A stretch of 60,000 nucleotides of DNA from Gammaproteobacteria bacterium (GCA_024235035.1 JACKNE010000017.1:1-60000); one strand, 5' to 3'; numbered from the stretch's first letter, positions 8,520 to 17,953 are shown. The notes: generated by a model from the letters alone, not told the origin. Numbers and translations are program-made.

Positions 8520-10682
8520 TTAAACAGAAAAGCTCCTTACATGCCCATCCCACATAGCTAGGAACGACTGCTCAATTTGCCTAGCAAAGCATTCAGTCGA
8601 GAATAGGGGGTAAGTTGTACGATGTTCAGCTAGACGGGCCCGCCATTCCTGCAAGCGGCCTTGATCACGAGCGAGAGCTATTGCCTGCCTCTTATATTCG
8701 TCGTTATCCTTGACAACCCATTCCTGTAATCCTAGCGTGCTCAACAGGCTTGTGCAAACCCGTGATTGAAAATTTAAGCCCGGCCTCGTCAGCACGGGCA
8801 ATCCTGCCCATAACGCATCGCTGGCAGTAGTATGCGCATTGTAGATAAACGTGTCGAGAAATAGATCGGCCAATCGATGTCGTTCCAAATGCTCTGCCTT
8901 AGGCAAGCGTGGTGCGAAAATCAAGCGTTCCGGCGCCACTCCTTGTCGTTGAGCTGCTGCGCGCAGGTGATCGGCACAACGCGACGTATCCGCTAATAAC
9001 CATAGCACACTTCCCGACACTTGTCGCAGAATCTGCATCCATACGCTAAACACACCTGGCTCGATCTTATGCGCATTGTTAAAGCAGCAATAGACGAAAC
9101 TTTTCTCCGGCAGGTTGACATCAGCCCGGGTCATTCCAGTCTCGGCGATCGGTTGCTCATCGTCGTTGATCTGGTAGCAGTCGAGATAGACCGGTTGCTC
9201 ACTGAAGTAGGGGCGCAGACCCTCCGGTAACACCATCGGATCCGCAATGATGTAGGGAACATAATCCGCGCCCAAGCTACCTGCATAGCCCAGAAACGCC
9301 ACCTGTACCGGTGCTGGCCGCAACGCGAAAATTTCCGGACGAGCAAAACGAGTATAACCGTGCAAATCGACCAATACGTGAATGCCATCCGCTGCGATGC
9401 GTGCTGCTGCATCGGCATTGCTCAGACCATACACCTCTACAAACTGATCACAAGTCTGGGAAATATCCCGCCAGTAATCGCTACCATCGCTAGGACGCAG
9501 GCTGTAGCCAAAAATTTCGAACTGCTCCCGATCGTGCACCCGGAACAGCTTCCGAATCAGATGCGCAGTCGCATGATCGCGAAAATCGCCGGAAACATAG
9601 CCGATTCGTAAACGTTCACCAGATTGCCGACCTGTCCACTGAAACGCCAGCTGCCGGCGAACAGGCGTCATCAGCGCGTCTACTGCCGTCGCCTGAGCCC
9701 GAGCCACCGCCAACTGCAAAGCAGGATCGATAGGCAGACTCAACAGGCTATGTGCTTCCAAGCCAGCAACGAATCCATACTGGAGCGCATCCTTCACCAA
9801 ATCATCGATATTCGCCCATACCACATCCCAGTCACTCCAATCGCATTCCTGCCGTGCGTCGAAGGCCTGCATCAGATAGAGTCCACGTCCCGTATAGCGC
9901 TTAGGCAGGCTATCTTCCGGCACCTCGTCCGGCAATCGCCAAGGCTCAAATTCCCTTTCCAGAGCCGCATGGGGATATCGACCCCGCAGATCGTCTAGAA
10001 TGACATCGGCTTCCGTAAACCGTCGCAACGCAGCCAGCACCCGCACCTTGGTGCATAGCGCCGTAAAATGGCCATCGGGAATGGCAACGAGCGCCTCCAA
10101 TTCGACTAAGGATTCCTCATAGCGGCGCAACTGATAGAGCAAGCGCCCCCGGCTTAACCGCCAACCGACATCGTCCGGCGCCAGCGCTAGGGCTTGTTCC
10201 ACACTCACCAACGCTTCTTCACGCCGGCTAAGCTGAACTTGCAAGATCGTCTGAGCATACAATACTTGCAGTCGTTGCACAGGAGGCAATACCAGCGGCA
10301 ATAGTCGTTCGCTAACCGCCAACGCTTCCGTCGCTCGCTGCATGCCGCGTAATGCCTCGAATTGTTGCCACAACACTTCGGCATCATTCGGGGCCAGCGC
10401 CAACAACTGCTCCGTCGTCGCCAACACTTCCGAAAACCGTCTCAGATGCAGGCAAGCCACGCCACGATCCAGCAGCAGGGCTCGATCACCAGGCTGTAAC
10501 GCCAGCATCCGATCAACCGCTACCAGAGCAAGTTCAACATCCCCCAACTCCCAGCAAATCCGGCCAATTTGCCGTAAGACATCGAGATTATCGGGTTGCG
10601 CCTCACTACGTTGCTGATAGCGGATCAGCTCCTGTTTCAGCCATACGCGGCGCAGCGCAGCTTGGGCTTCCGGTTGCATCAA
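8520..10682 (-). CDS. TPR-repeat GT41 (O-GlcNAc transferase/SPINDLY-like) glycosyltransferase
   Basis: A 720-residue protein with two parts. Residues about 1-230 are helical tetratricopeptide repeats (for example NLDVLRQIGRICWELGDVEL and later blocks ending in AL-x-LAP-D-D). Residues about 350-715 match the bacterial GT41 catalytic domain: RIGYVSGDFRDHATAHLI, DLHGYTRFARPEIFALRPAPVQV, FLGYAGSLGADYV, FVYCCFNNAHKI, and the donor-site region TASDALWAGLPVLTRPG. Bacterial GT41 enzymes transfer a sugar to Ser/Thr of proteins or to other acceptors. There is a good ribosome binding site (GGGAGAA), and the gene begins only 19 bp after gspD, so it looks like the last gene of the secretion operon. With no signal peptide it should act in the cytoplasm, before export of its target. 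The target is not known. Confidence 0.9.
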   Translation of the reverse strand: MMQPEAQAALRRVWLKQELIRYQQRSEAQPDNLDVLRQIGRICWELGDVELALVAVDRMLALQPGDRALLLDRGVACLHLRRFSEVLATTEQLLALAPNDAEVLWQQFEALRGMQRATEALAVSERLLPLVLPPVQRLQVLYAQTILQVQLSRREEALVSVEQALALAPDDVGWRLSRGRLLYQLRRYEESLVELEALVAIPDGHFTALCTKVRVLAALRRFTEADVILDDLRGRYPHAALEREFEPWRLPDEVPEDSLPKRYTGRGLYLMQAFDARQECDWSDWDVVWANIDDLVKDALQYGFVAGLEAHSLLSLPIDPALQLAVARAQATAVDALMTPVRRQLAFQWTGRQSGERLRIGYVSGDFRDHATAHLIRKLFRVHDREQFEIFGYSLRPSDGSDYWRDISQTCDQFVEVYGLSNADAAARIAADGIHVLVDLHGYTRFARPEIFALRPAPVQVAFLGYAGSLGADYVPYIIADPMVLPEGLRPYFSEQPVYLDCYQINDDEQPIAETGMTRADVNLPEKSFVYCCFNNAHKIEPGVFSVWMQILRQVSGSVLWLLADTSRCADHLRAAAQRQGVAPERLIFAPRLPKAEHLERHRLADLFLDTFIYNAHTTASDALWAGLPVLTRPGLNFQSRVCTSLLSTLGLQEWVVKDNDEYKRQAIALARDQGRLQEWRARLAEHRTTYPLFSTECFARQIEQSFLAMWDGHVRSFSV

Positions 10683-10701
10683 TCGTTCTCCCTAAGAAAA
10701 A

Positions 10702-13002
10702 CTAGCCTGCACTCTTCAAGATCGGTTCAACAGCTTGCATCTTGCGCTTGATCTCCTCGGTGACCTGATCGATCTCCTCGGTGCTCTGCACCACGCGCGG
10801 GGTAATCAACACGATCAATTCCGTGCGATCCACTTGCTCACTAGTACTGCCGAATAGTGCACCCAGTACGGGGACTTTGTAGAGGCCTGGAATACCGCTT
10901 TGACCTTCGGTGCGATTGTCGCGGATCAGGCCACCGAGCACCAAGGTCTGTCCGCTCTTGACCGTGACTTTGCTGGTCACGCTGCGCTGTAAAAATGCGC
11001 GCTCTTGTTGGGCGGTCGAACCGGCTTGGCTAACGTCCACCAATGGCCCCACATCAATCACTTCCTGCTTGATTTCCATATTGACCATGCCGCCGGCATT
11101 GACCCGAGGCAATACTTCCAGAAACACCCCGGTATCCTTATAGGTGACTCCGCCAGTGGTGGTCACGTTATTCACCGTGCTGGTACCCGACGGAATCGGT
11201 TGTTGGGTACCCACCCGAATCGTCGCCTGTTGGTTATCCACCACCATCACCTGTGGAGAAGAGAGCACTCTGACCTTGGAATCCTTGGCCAACAAATTGA
11301 GTAGAACCTTCACCAGGTCATTACTGCCCGTAATCGCATAATTAAACTGACCTGATGAAAGGTTTCCGAGCGTATCCGTCAAGGTCAGGTCGGTAGGCAA
11401 ACCCAGCGAGCCGTTCCCAGTGTAGTTTCTACCGACGTCATTATTGAAAAACCATTGCAACCCATATTGCAACTCGCCAGTCAAGGTCACCTCGGCGATG
11501 GTCGCTTCGATCAGCACCTGCCGAGGAGCGACATCGATCTTTTGCAGGGTGCTGACAATGCGTTCGTAGTTCTGGCTGGTCGCCCAGATCAGCAGCGCAT
11601 TATTATCGGCATCAGCGACGATCCGCACTTCTTCCATACCCGCACTAGGCCCACCCGATCCCAGGGTGCCAATTCCACCTCCTGAGTTGCTACCCGTGCG
11701 GCTACCCGCGGAGGACGCCGCACTGCCCAGAGATGATGAACCTCCAGGCGACGATACCCCGCTCGATAAGGAGGAAGACGCAGCACTACCACCGCCCAAA
11801 TTCAAGCCCGACCCACTACCGCTGGACAGTTGCGCCCCTTTAAGACCCGGCGCCACGTCGCCGCCACGCGCTGTACTCCCACCGCCACCACCCAGATTAA
11901 ACAGGCCGTTCAGCAATTCCGCCACATAATCCGCCCGGCTATTCTGAATGGGATAGACATACAACCGCTCTCCACCAATACCATCCAGGCGCTCGATCCA
12001 AACCGCGACTTCCCGCAGATATTCTCGCTGCGGAGTGATCACCAGCACCGAATTCAGCTTGCTTAGAGGGACCAAGCGGACCAGACCGGCAATCGGCGTC
12101 CCCGAGCCTTCACCCAGTAATTGGTTTAGCTCGCTCGCCACGGCCTCGCTGTTGATATTCCGCAATCGGAACATACCGACGGACATGCCCCGCAGCCAGT
12201 TCACATCAAAGGTGTCGATAGTCCCCTGAACACTGTTGAGCTCTTGCGGCGTCCCCGCCAGCATCAATAGATTACGAGCAGTATCGGCTTTCAAGACACC
12301 GCCTTCCGGCAGAAACGGCGTAATGATCGTCTGCATCTCGATCGCGCTGACATAACGCAATGGCACGATCCGCACTCCATAACCCACTCGGCTTCCACCG
12401 AGGCGCGGCGTCAAATTGCCCTGCTTCAACGCTACGACAGCCGGGATGATTCGATACACACCGCCCTCTCGCACCAGAACGGCATTGTTCTCCCGCAACA
12501 AGATTTCCAAGGTCGGTAACAATTGATCCTGTGTCAATGGCCGGCTGGTTTGCACCGTCACTTCACCCTGTACCTGGGGATCGATGACATAGTTCTCCTT
12601 GAGGGTGTCAAAGATGACCTTGACGACATCACGGATACTGACGCTCTCGAAGTTGAGCGTCACTCCACTACCCGGTGCTGGCGTAGTGGATGCTGTTCCA
12701 GCGACCGGTTTGCCGGCTTCCCGTAAATCGATAAAGCTACCACTACCGGGAAAGATGGCCGCCTTCTCGGAGCGTGTGACCATCGGTCGGCTCGATAAAC
12801 TAACCTCCGCTTCTGCTCCGAATTCCGGTTCGGCAAGCAGCCTGAGGGAGTCGCCTGCAGGAGCCAGTGCTTTAGTCGCCACTGTCGCCGCGTCTGAATT
12901 TTTCTCAGCAAAGGTTTCATCTTCCGGAAGAGCGGCGCATGCCCCTAGCAATAAGGTCAGAAGTATCGCTACCGTAAATGATCTGACGATTTTTCTACTC
13001 AA
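10702..13002 (-). CDS. gspD: Type II secretion system secretin GspD
   Basis: This is the outer-membrane channel of the type II secretion system. The N-terminus (FTVAILLTLLLGACAALP) carries a lipobox LGAC, so the protein may be a self-piloting lipoprotein. Periplasmic N0/N1-N3 domains follow (LNFESVSIRDVVKVIFDTL near residue 115, then N-repeats with SAIEMQTIITPFLP and IQNSRADYVAELLNGLFN). A Gly/Ser-rich linker lies at about residues 370-455. The secretin core runs from RQVLIEATIAEVTL to LVLGGLIRDN...VPVLGALFGS...ELIVLITPRVV. The length of 766 is within the normal range. It is the last gsp gene; its upstream neighbour is the broken gspC/N-like gene. Confidence 0.95.
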   Translation of the reverse strand: MSRKIVRSFTVAILLTLLLGACAALPEDETFAEKNSDAATVATKALAPAGDSLRLLAEPEFGAEAEVSLSSRPMVTRSEKAAIFPGSGSFIDLREAGKPVAGTASTTPAPGSGVTLNFESVSIRDVVKVIFDTLKENYVIDPQVQGEVTVQTSRPLTQDQLLPTLEILLRENNAVLVREGGVYRIIPAVVALKQGNLTPRLGGSRVGYGVRIVPLRYVSAIEMQTIITPFLPEGGVLKADTARNLLMLAGTPQELNSVQGTIDTFDVNWLRGMSVGMFRLRNINSEAVASELNQLLGEGSGTPIAGLVRLVPLSKLNSVLVITPQREYLREVAVWIERLDGIGGERLYVYPIQNSRADYVAELLNGLFNLGGGGGSTARGGDVAPGLKGAQLSSGSGSGLNLGGGSAASSSLSSGVSSPGGSSSLGSAASSAGSRTGSNSGGGIGTLGSGGPSAGMEEVRIVADADNNALLIWATSQNYERIVSTLQKIDVAPRQVLIEATIAEVTLTGELQYGLQWFFNNDVGRNYTGNGSLGLPTDLTLTDTLGNLSSGQFNYAITGSNDLVKVLLNLLAKDSKVRVLSSPQVMVVDNQQATIRVGTQQPIPSGTSTVNNVTTTGGVTYKDTGVFLEVLPRVNAGGMVNMEIKQEVIDVGPLVDVSQAGSTAQQERAFLQRSVTSKVTVKSGQTLVLGGLIRDNRTEGQSGIPGLYKVPVLGALFGSTSEQVDRTELIVLITPRVVQSTEEIDQVTEEIKRKMQAVEPILKSAG

Positions 13003-13034
13003 TTTGCTCTCACTCTAAGATTTAGATTCTCGAT

Positions 13035-13716
13035 CTAAAGTGGTGGTAGCATCTCTTGCGGTGGAGCAACGCTTTCAGGCGCTGCTGGCGGCGAAATGAT
13101 CCTCGGGATGGAACGACTGGTCCAGGCGCCATTTGCAGCGGAGCGATTCCCCGAAGCGCCGCTTGAGGTGAAACCGCTGTCCCCAGGCGCTGTAGCGCGA
13201 GTCGGCGTCGGTGGACGCAGCAGCAGCAACTCCCGAATTTCACCGTTTTTGCGCAGCACGACTTTGTCGGCGTTCACCGACTGCAATTCCCAACCATCCA
13301 CCTTTTCACCCTGAGCGACGCGTAATACCTTGGCGTTGGTTTTGGTAGGATCCTTGATCTTGAGCTCAGTGGGACGTAACAGCGCAGCAGCAGCGCCTGG
13401 AATCAGCAACACACCGATCAAATCCAGCGGCTGATCAGGTTCAGGCGGCGGCGCAGCAGCCGGCAAGAAACGCAACGGTGTTCGTCTTTCTCCGACGGCG
13501 GGTGTCGATAAAATTTGGGCGCTCCGCGATCTGCGCATAACGGAGTAAATCCGGCGGATCGAACGATTGCAGCGGTGGAACCGTCACTGCCGCTGGTGCT
13601 TCGACCACAGTCGGCACAGGCAAGCGTGGCGGATTCCGCCACTCCATGACTAGCGCTCCTGCGCTCATCGCACCCACCGCCAACCAGAACAATAGCGGCC
13701 ACCATCTAGCGAACAT
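13035..13716 (-). pseudogene. GspC/GspN-like inner-membrane protein, frameshifted
   Basis: Two reading frames together make one protein. The first (from ATG 13714-13716) has a membrane anchor MFARWWPLLFWLAVGAMSAG and RYAQIAERPNFIDTRR. The second continues with PPEPDQPLDLIGVLLIPGAAAALL, AQGEKVDGWELQSVNADKVV and LRKNGEIRELLLL, the pattern of the GspC homology region that contacts the secretin. A Pro/Ser-rich tail follows. The frame changes near 13495-13505 (minus-strand sequence CCGCCGTCGG), so one base is missing or extra. The gene directly follows the stop of gspM. In complete systems this protein links the inner-membrane platform to GspD. Whether the break is real or a consensus error cannot be told here. 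Confidence 0.7.
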
Positions 13717-14314
13717 TTAACTGCCCTCCTTGCGTAGATAACCAGCCACTTCGAATTGGACATTCAGCTGGGTGCGCGTGTAGGGCGCAATCTTTGCCAT
13801 CGGGCAAACGTGGCCGAAACTGACGCGCAGTCACCTGAAGATCATCCATGAACAACAAGGGTACCTGCGACTCCAGACCATACAGCGTTTTTTGCAGCGT
13901 ATCGACGCTGCCTTGTAGGGTCACACTGACCGCCACTCGGACTACACCGCCTTCCTCGATGACCGGCAACGCTTGAACGCTCAACAAGTCGCCACCCGCC
14001 CCTTCGACTAGACTCTGACCCTCTGCTGCAAATCAGCCGCCGCCAATGCCGGTGAGGTCGGTGGAGAAAATAAGCGGCTGTGCGCTGGTCATTACGCAAC
14101 CCTTGAATGGCGCGCTCCAACTCAAGGGCGGGCTATCGCCAATCGTTGCAGATTATTCAGGCGATCTTGCAAACGCTCGATATGACTTTGGTAATCACGA
14201 TACCGACCCATCCAACCTTGATCCATCATCAGATAGAACAAGCCGATGGTTAGTGCCAGCAGTAACAAAGCCGCCAGACGATGGCCGAGCGTGGGGGGAA
14301 GAGGATGAATTCAT
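13717..14314 (-). pseudogene. gspM: Type II secretion protein GspM, multiple frameshifts
   Basis: Read across frames, this gives a full GspM: a short N-terminus MNSSSSPTLGHRL, the anchor AALLLLALTIGLFYLMM, a coiled-coil stretch (YQSHIERLQDRLNNLQRL), then the ferredoxin-like periplasmic domain ending LNVQFEVAGYLRKEGS before TAA. Reaching this requires single-base changes near 14293-14298 (run of six G on the plus strand), 14125-14132, 14060-14066, 14010-14018 and 13793-13795. The start overlaps the gspL stop as TGATG at 14312-14316. GspM anchors GspL in the inner-membrane platform. The intact residue pattern between breaks argues against long-standing decay. Confidence 0.8.
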
Positions 14315-15398
14315 CAAGGCCCAAAACGACACGGGCGCCTAAGACAAACCGCTTCCTTGCCTGTCCGGCGATCGTTGGTGATCGGAGAAGCGAAAGCAAC
14401 ATTCCCCAACAGTTTCGATTCCTCGATGACCCCTAACTAGCGCCGATGCACTGGCCGACTGACCGATGAGTTGCAAAGTATCGCCTTTGATCTGCAGCGT
14501 CGCTCCAACCAAGTATTATCCGGCAAGAGAATCGTCAACTCATGCAGCAACTCGATGATCGGTGGAGCGCCATGCTTCTTCTGTAGCAGAAACTGGGAAG
14601 ATTCCAACGCTTTTTCCAGTTGTTCCCTGCAGAGTCAGCACTTGACCTGAGTTCTGCTGTAGGACATCGACCTGCTTCTGCAAGCCAATGACGATCGCTC
14701 GTTGCTGCCATAGCGGCAATAGTGCCGCCGCCAACAGCAGACTCAAACTGGCGACCACCACGATATTCCGCAAGCGCCGGGGCCAGATACCGCGCCGGGG
14801 CCGTTTTTCGACGGGCAATAGATTGATACCCAGTCGACTACCCGCCACATCCACGACATCCGGCGTCACACCTAAACCGGCCAGTGTTTCCAACAAGCTA
14901 TCGACTTCGGTTCGCGGCAACGCTGACAGCTCGACCCGAATTCGCCGTTGTTCCGATTGACGCTCCAGGATCAACGCATCGTAATACAGCTGGTTAGCGC
15001 CGAACGGGGTCAGCCGATCCATCTCATAACCCAAGACTTGCCGTAGATTCGCCGCAGCGGCGATCGGCAACATCACCACCCGTGCCAGCGCTCGATCCGC
15101 CGGCATCCGCAAGACAATAGCGATCGGGCGTTCGATTTTATCAGCTTACGCAACGCTTCCCGGTTCAGCGCCCCCAGGATTGATCAGCCAACGCCTCTGG
15201 GTCACCATCTTCCTGTCGAAACAACGCCAGCTTATCAACCCCCGGCATGATAATCAGTCGCCGTGCGGAACCCATCAGCCACCGGCGAACTCTCGCAGGT
15301 AACCAACCCAGCAGACCTTCCCACCACCAGCGCCAGCAAGCCGCCAGGCTCCAGCGAGAAACATTTTGCAAAGCTTGCACGGAGGATACTGTCACCAT
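14314..15398 (-). pseudogene. gspL: Type II secretion protein GspL, multiple frameshifts
   Basis: Three frames together encode GspL, the cytoplasmic/inner-membrane protein that recruits the GspE ATPase. The N-terminal part (15165-15398 frame) has MPGVDKLALFRQEDGDPEALA. The middle part (14540-15112 frame) has LRMPADRALARVVMLPIAAA, NLRQVLGYEMDRLTPF, and the membrane span RLRNIVVVASLSLLLAAALLP followed by a coiled coil. The C-terminal part (IIELLHELTILLPDNTWLE, then LQIKGDTLQLIGQSASASAL and LLGNVAFASPITNDRRTG) is the periplasmic PilN-like domain. Breaks lie near 15171-15175 (five C), 15125-15140, 14610-14614 (five T), 14490-14508 and 14430-14436. All can be repaired by one-base indels. Confidence 0.82.
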
Positions 15399-15466
15399 GA
15401 TCGAAGAAAGCTCATCAATATTTTGTTTTTAAATAGTTTTATTCTTATTAGGCATGAAGGTCTTTC

Positions 15467-16369
15467 TCAGCGGCCCAATCGCCAGGACAGCCATCGCACC
15501 GCTTGCCCCTTGGGTGGATTTCGTGTCGAAGCGATGGCTTCCGCAGCAACGGTTGTCCCGCTCGCGGTTTCCGCTGTGACGGCAATATGATAAACACTTG
15601 AGCGACTACCTGAAAAAAAAGAGAGTCCGTCACTCGGTGGCAAAGGCGGTGGCGGCGTACCTTCGCGCGCTGCGCGCGCGCGCGCAGCGATGTAATCTGT
15701 GATGGCCGGCTCATCCAATCCGGTTGCCGCCTGCAATACAGCAAAAGAGGCCAACGCTGGGTTGATTCCAGAAATCCGGGTTTCCGTCGTTGCTATTTCA
15801 GTGAGCCGCTGGGCAATTTCCCGATCGATCCCCAACACCTGCTGGAGTTCATCGAGACTCTCAAATCCCCCATTCTTGGGTCCAGGCTGACCGGCGGCGC
15901 GATATTCCAGGCTTTCCGCACCATTTGGACGCACCTGGTCATCGCCATCACGCCAATCCTCAATCGCTGCGACCAGATGATCGACTTCAGCCTCGGCCAC
16001 ACCGATCTTGAGCAACACTGCTCGCAAAAACCGAGGATCGGCATTGTTCAAGCTGACCCGCCCAGCCGCATCCTCGACGCGGATGCGTACTCGTCCTCCA
16101 CCGAACGACCAGTCGCGGACATCGCCGTTAGCCGGCCATTGCTGCTGTTGCTGTGCTTGCGCATCCAGCTGCCAGGCCAGTGCATACGCCACCGCTGCCT
16201 CAGTCAGCGCCCGGGCCTGAGCGCGCTCAACCGTGCTGGTCGCTAACTGGGTTTCAATCCGCATCGAATAGGCAAAACCACCCGCCATGACCGATAGCAG
16301 CGTCACGATCCACAATACGATGACCAGGACCATACCGCGCGAGCGATGGCCCAGAGCCTGCCTCATCAC
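15467..16369 (-). CDS. gspK: Type II secretion minor pseudopilin GspK
   Basis: GspK caps the pseudopilus tip together with GspI and GspJ. The N-terminus has the prepilin-like SRGMVLVIVLWIVTLLSVMAG segment, with Gly before the cleavage site and, as usual for GspK, no Glu at position 5. The large alpha-helical insertion contains SLNNADPRFLRAVLLKIGV, VDHLVAAIEDWRDGDDQVRPNG and ESLDELQQVLGI, the normal GspK pattern that includes helix-hairpin-helix-like repeats. The protein is 300 residues, standard for the family. A run of alternating GC (15672-15685) encodes an Ala/Arg stretch (AARARAAREG). The frame is intact, unlike gspL and gspM just downstream. Confidence 0.93.
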   Translation of the reverse strand: MMRQALGHRSRGMVLVIVLWIVTLLSVMAGGFAYSMRIETQLATSTVERAQARALTEAAVAYALAWQLDAQAQQQQQWPANGDVRDWSFGGGRVRIRVEDAAGRVSLNNADPRFLRAVLLKIGVAEAEVDHLVAAIEDWRDGDDQVRPNGAESLEYRAAGQPGPKNGGFESLDELQQVLGIDREIAQRLTEIATTETRISGINPALASFAVLQAATGLDEPAITDYIAARARAAREGTPPPPLPPSDGLSFFSGSRSSVYHIAVTAETASGTTVAAEAIASTRNPPKGQAVRWLSWRLGR

Positions 16370-16410
16370 TACCTCCCAGCAATTCCCATTTTAAGATGCT
16401 GTTTAATTTA

Positions 16411-17094
16411 TTAAAACGATAGTCGTTGCTGCTCCCGTCCCTCGGTCAGCGCCACAACCAAATCAGGCCAGGACCCATCGAACAAATTCAGATTGAGTCG
16501 CACCAGCAGCGGCCGGCGTTCCGTACTCGCCCACTCAGAATGCCAACGCGGCGACTCCTGATCGTTGTCCTGCTCGAAACCGAAGTAAGCCCACTCAATG
16601 CCAGAGACTCCTTCCAGCAGCACGCTCTCCCTCTCCTCGCCTGCATTCGGGTCGTCAGGCAGATACGGACGCCAACGAATCCACAAACGGCTGTCGCCCA
16701 ACTCAATGCGCAACCGGTATAAACCACCTTGTCCCAGTTGAGTCAACATAGGCGTGATGAGTTCGATCCCATCTGAGCGCCCGGCAAATACCACCGATTT
16801 TTTCCGTTTTTCATCGAATTGATAAACAGTGAGCGACTGGGTCAGTTGCCGACGCAGAAATTCCTGGGCCAGACGCAGCCGGTTGGTCGCCTCGGCGCGG
16901 CGCTCGCCATGATCCCAGCCATTCAGTCCCAACCTCAGGCCGCTATAGAGCACCACCAGCACCAACCCCATCAGCGTAATGGCGACGATCAGTTCCAACA
17001 GGGTAAAACCAGTCTGCCGCCGGTTTCGCGCATAGCGCCGTGAACAGCGATGCGTGTTAGCCATAGCCCACGGTCTACCGTTCACGCTCCTCAA
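16411..17094 (-). CDS. gspJ: Type II secretion minor pseudopilin GspJ
   Basis: A type IV pilin-like protein with the prepilin site RRQTGFTLLELIVAITLMGLVLVVLYSGL (cleavage after Gly, Glu5 present) about 30 residues from the start. The globular part has RLRLAQEFLRRQLTQSL and the closing VSGIEWAYFG...RRPLLVRLNLNL typical of GspJ. The longest frame begins with TTG overlapping the gspI stop (TTGA at 17091-17094); an ATG at 17062-17064 (MANTHRCS) is an alternative and gives a more usual leader length. It forms the pseudopilus tip complex with GspI and GspK. Confidence 0.9.
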   Translation of the reverse strand: MRSVNGRPWAMANTHRCSRRYARNRRQTGFTLLELIVAITLMGLVLVVLYSGLRLGLNGWDHGERRAEATNRLRLAQEFLRRQLTQSLTVYQFDEKRKKSVVFAGRSDGIELITPMLTQLGQGGLYRLRIELGDSRLWIRWRPYLPDDPNAGEERESVLLEGVSGIEWAYFGFEQDNDQESPRWHSEWASTERRPLLVRLNLNLFDGSWPDLVVALTEGREQQRLSF

Positions 17095-17501
17095 CCTCCA
17101 CTCGGAGATTCAACCGACGCCAACCGCAGGGTCTCTAGCACGACCGAGCGATTTTGCACCCATCCCGACCAGTACACCTCAACACTGATCCGGTAGGCTC
17201 GCACTCGGACTTGTTCGGAATCCGGCATACCCTCGCTATAGGCGCTCACCGTACTACGCCAGGAGAACTGTTCGTCAACTGGCCCGCTGTGTTCTCCTTC
17301 AGCTAGCGGACTTTCCCGACCGATGGCCGCCAAAATCGATTCGGCATATAGAATGGCTCGGGTATAGTCACCGGACGTGCCTGCGTTGCGTAACCCGGTG
17401 GCGAATACTTGCAGCAATACACCCAATGAAATACTGAGAATGGCAAAGGCAACCAGCACTTCCAGCAGGGAAAAACCCTGTTGGCGGCTGTGGCGAATCA
17501 C
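17091..17501 (-). CDS. gspI: Type II secretion minor pseudopilin GspI
   Basis: A short pseudopilin (136 residues) with a prepilin leader MIRHSRQQG and N-methylation segment FSLLEVLVAFAILSISLGVL, Glu5 present. The body has LYAESILAAIGRESPLAEGE and SWRSTVSAYSEG, typical of GspI, which nucleates the tip complex. It overlaps gspH by 4 bp (17498-17501) and gspJ by about 4 bp, so translation is probably coupled along the pseudopilin genes. Confidence 0.92.
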   Translation of the reverse strand: MIRHSRQQGFSLLEVLVAFAILSISLGVLLQVFATGLRNAGTSGDYTRAILYAESILAAIGRESPLAEGEHSGPVDEQFSWRSTVSAYSEGMPDSEQVRVRAYRISVEVYWSGWVQNRSVVLETLRLASVESPSGG

Positions 17502-17953
17502 GGCTGCACCTCCTGTTCGACGATCGCGATAGCGCCAGTCAACCAGTCTATATTGACCCGGTAGGCCTGCTTCGGGCCGCTGACGGTGATAGCGCCACCC
17601 GTGGAACTGCCATCCGAAAAAAAGCGAATGCCGCCCCTTTCACTGTCCAGCAATTCCGACTGCGCGGTATAAAGATGGAGTGCGACGCTATTCGGTAAGG
17701 CGACCTCGCGAGAATCACCGCTGATCGTGAAACGATGTCCCGTCAGATCGAGCGTCAAGACCGCCTCACGTTGCCGAGTGATGGCGTCATTGCGAGCGCT
17801 GCGCAAACCCGCCGCCAGTTGCCGCGCCGCGCCGCGCAGTTCCGTCGCGCCACTCATGCCGGACAGCAATGGCGGCGTCAACGCGACCAGCAAGACCCCG
17901 ATCACCAGCACCATCAAGATTTCCAGCAGAGTGAACCCCTGCTGCAACTTCAC
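17498..17953 (-). CDS. gspH: Type II secretion minor pseudopilin GspH
   Basis: A 151-residue pseudopilin with very short leader MKLQQG and FTLLEILMVLVIGVLLVAL. The region ATELRGAARQLAAGLRSARNDAI followed by beta-strand pairs and IRFFSDGSSTGGAITV is the GspH/FimT domain. It lies between gspG and gspI in the canonical order and should sit near the top of the pseudopilus. Confidence 0.92.
   Translation of the reverse strand: MKLQQGFTLLEILMVLVIGVLLVALTPPLLSGMSGATELRGAARQLAAGLRSARNDAITRQREAVLTLDLTGHRFTISGDSREVALPNSVALHLYTAQSELLDSERGGIRFFSDGSSTGGAITVSGPKQAYRVNIDWLTGAIAIVEQEVQP

Noticed and set aside
13495..15175. Phase variation as explanation for the gsp frame breaks
   Set aside because: Phase-variable genes usually have one long repeat tract; here more than ten breaks lie at short or no repeats in three genes, which fits sequence error or decay.
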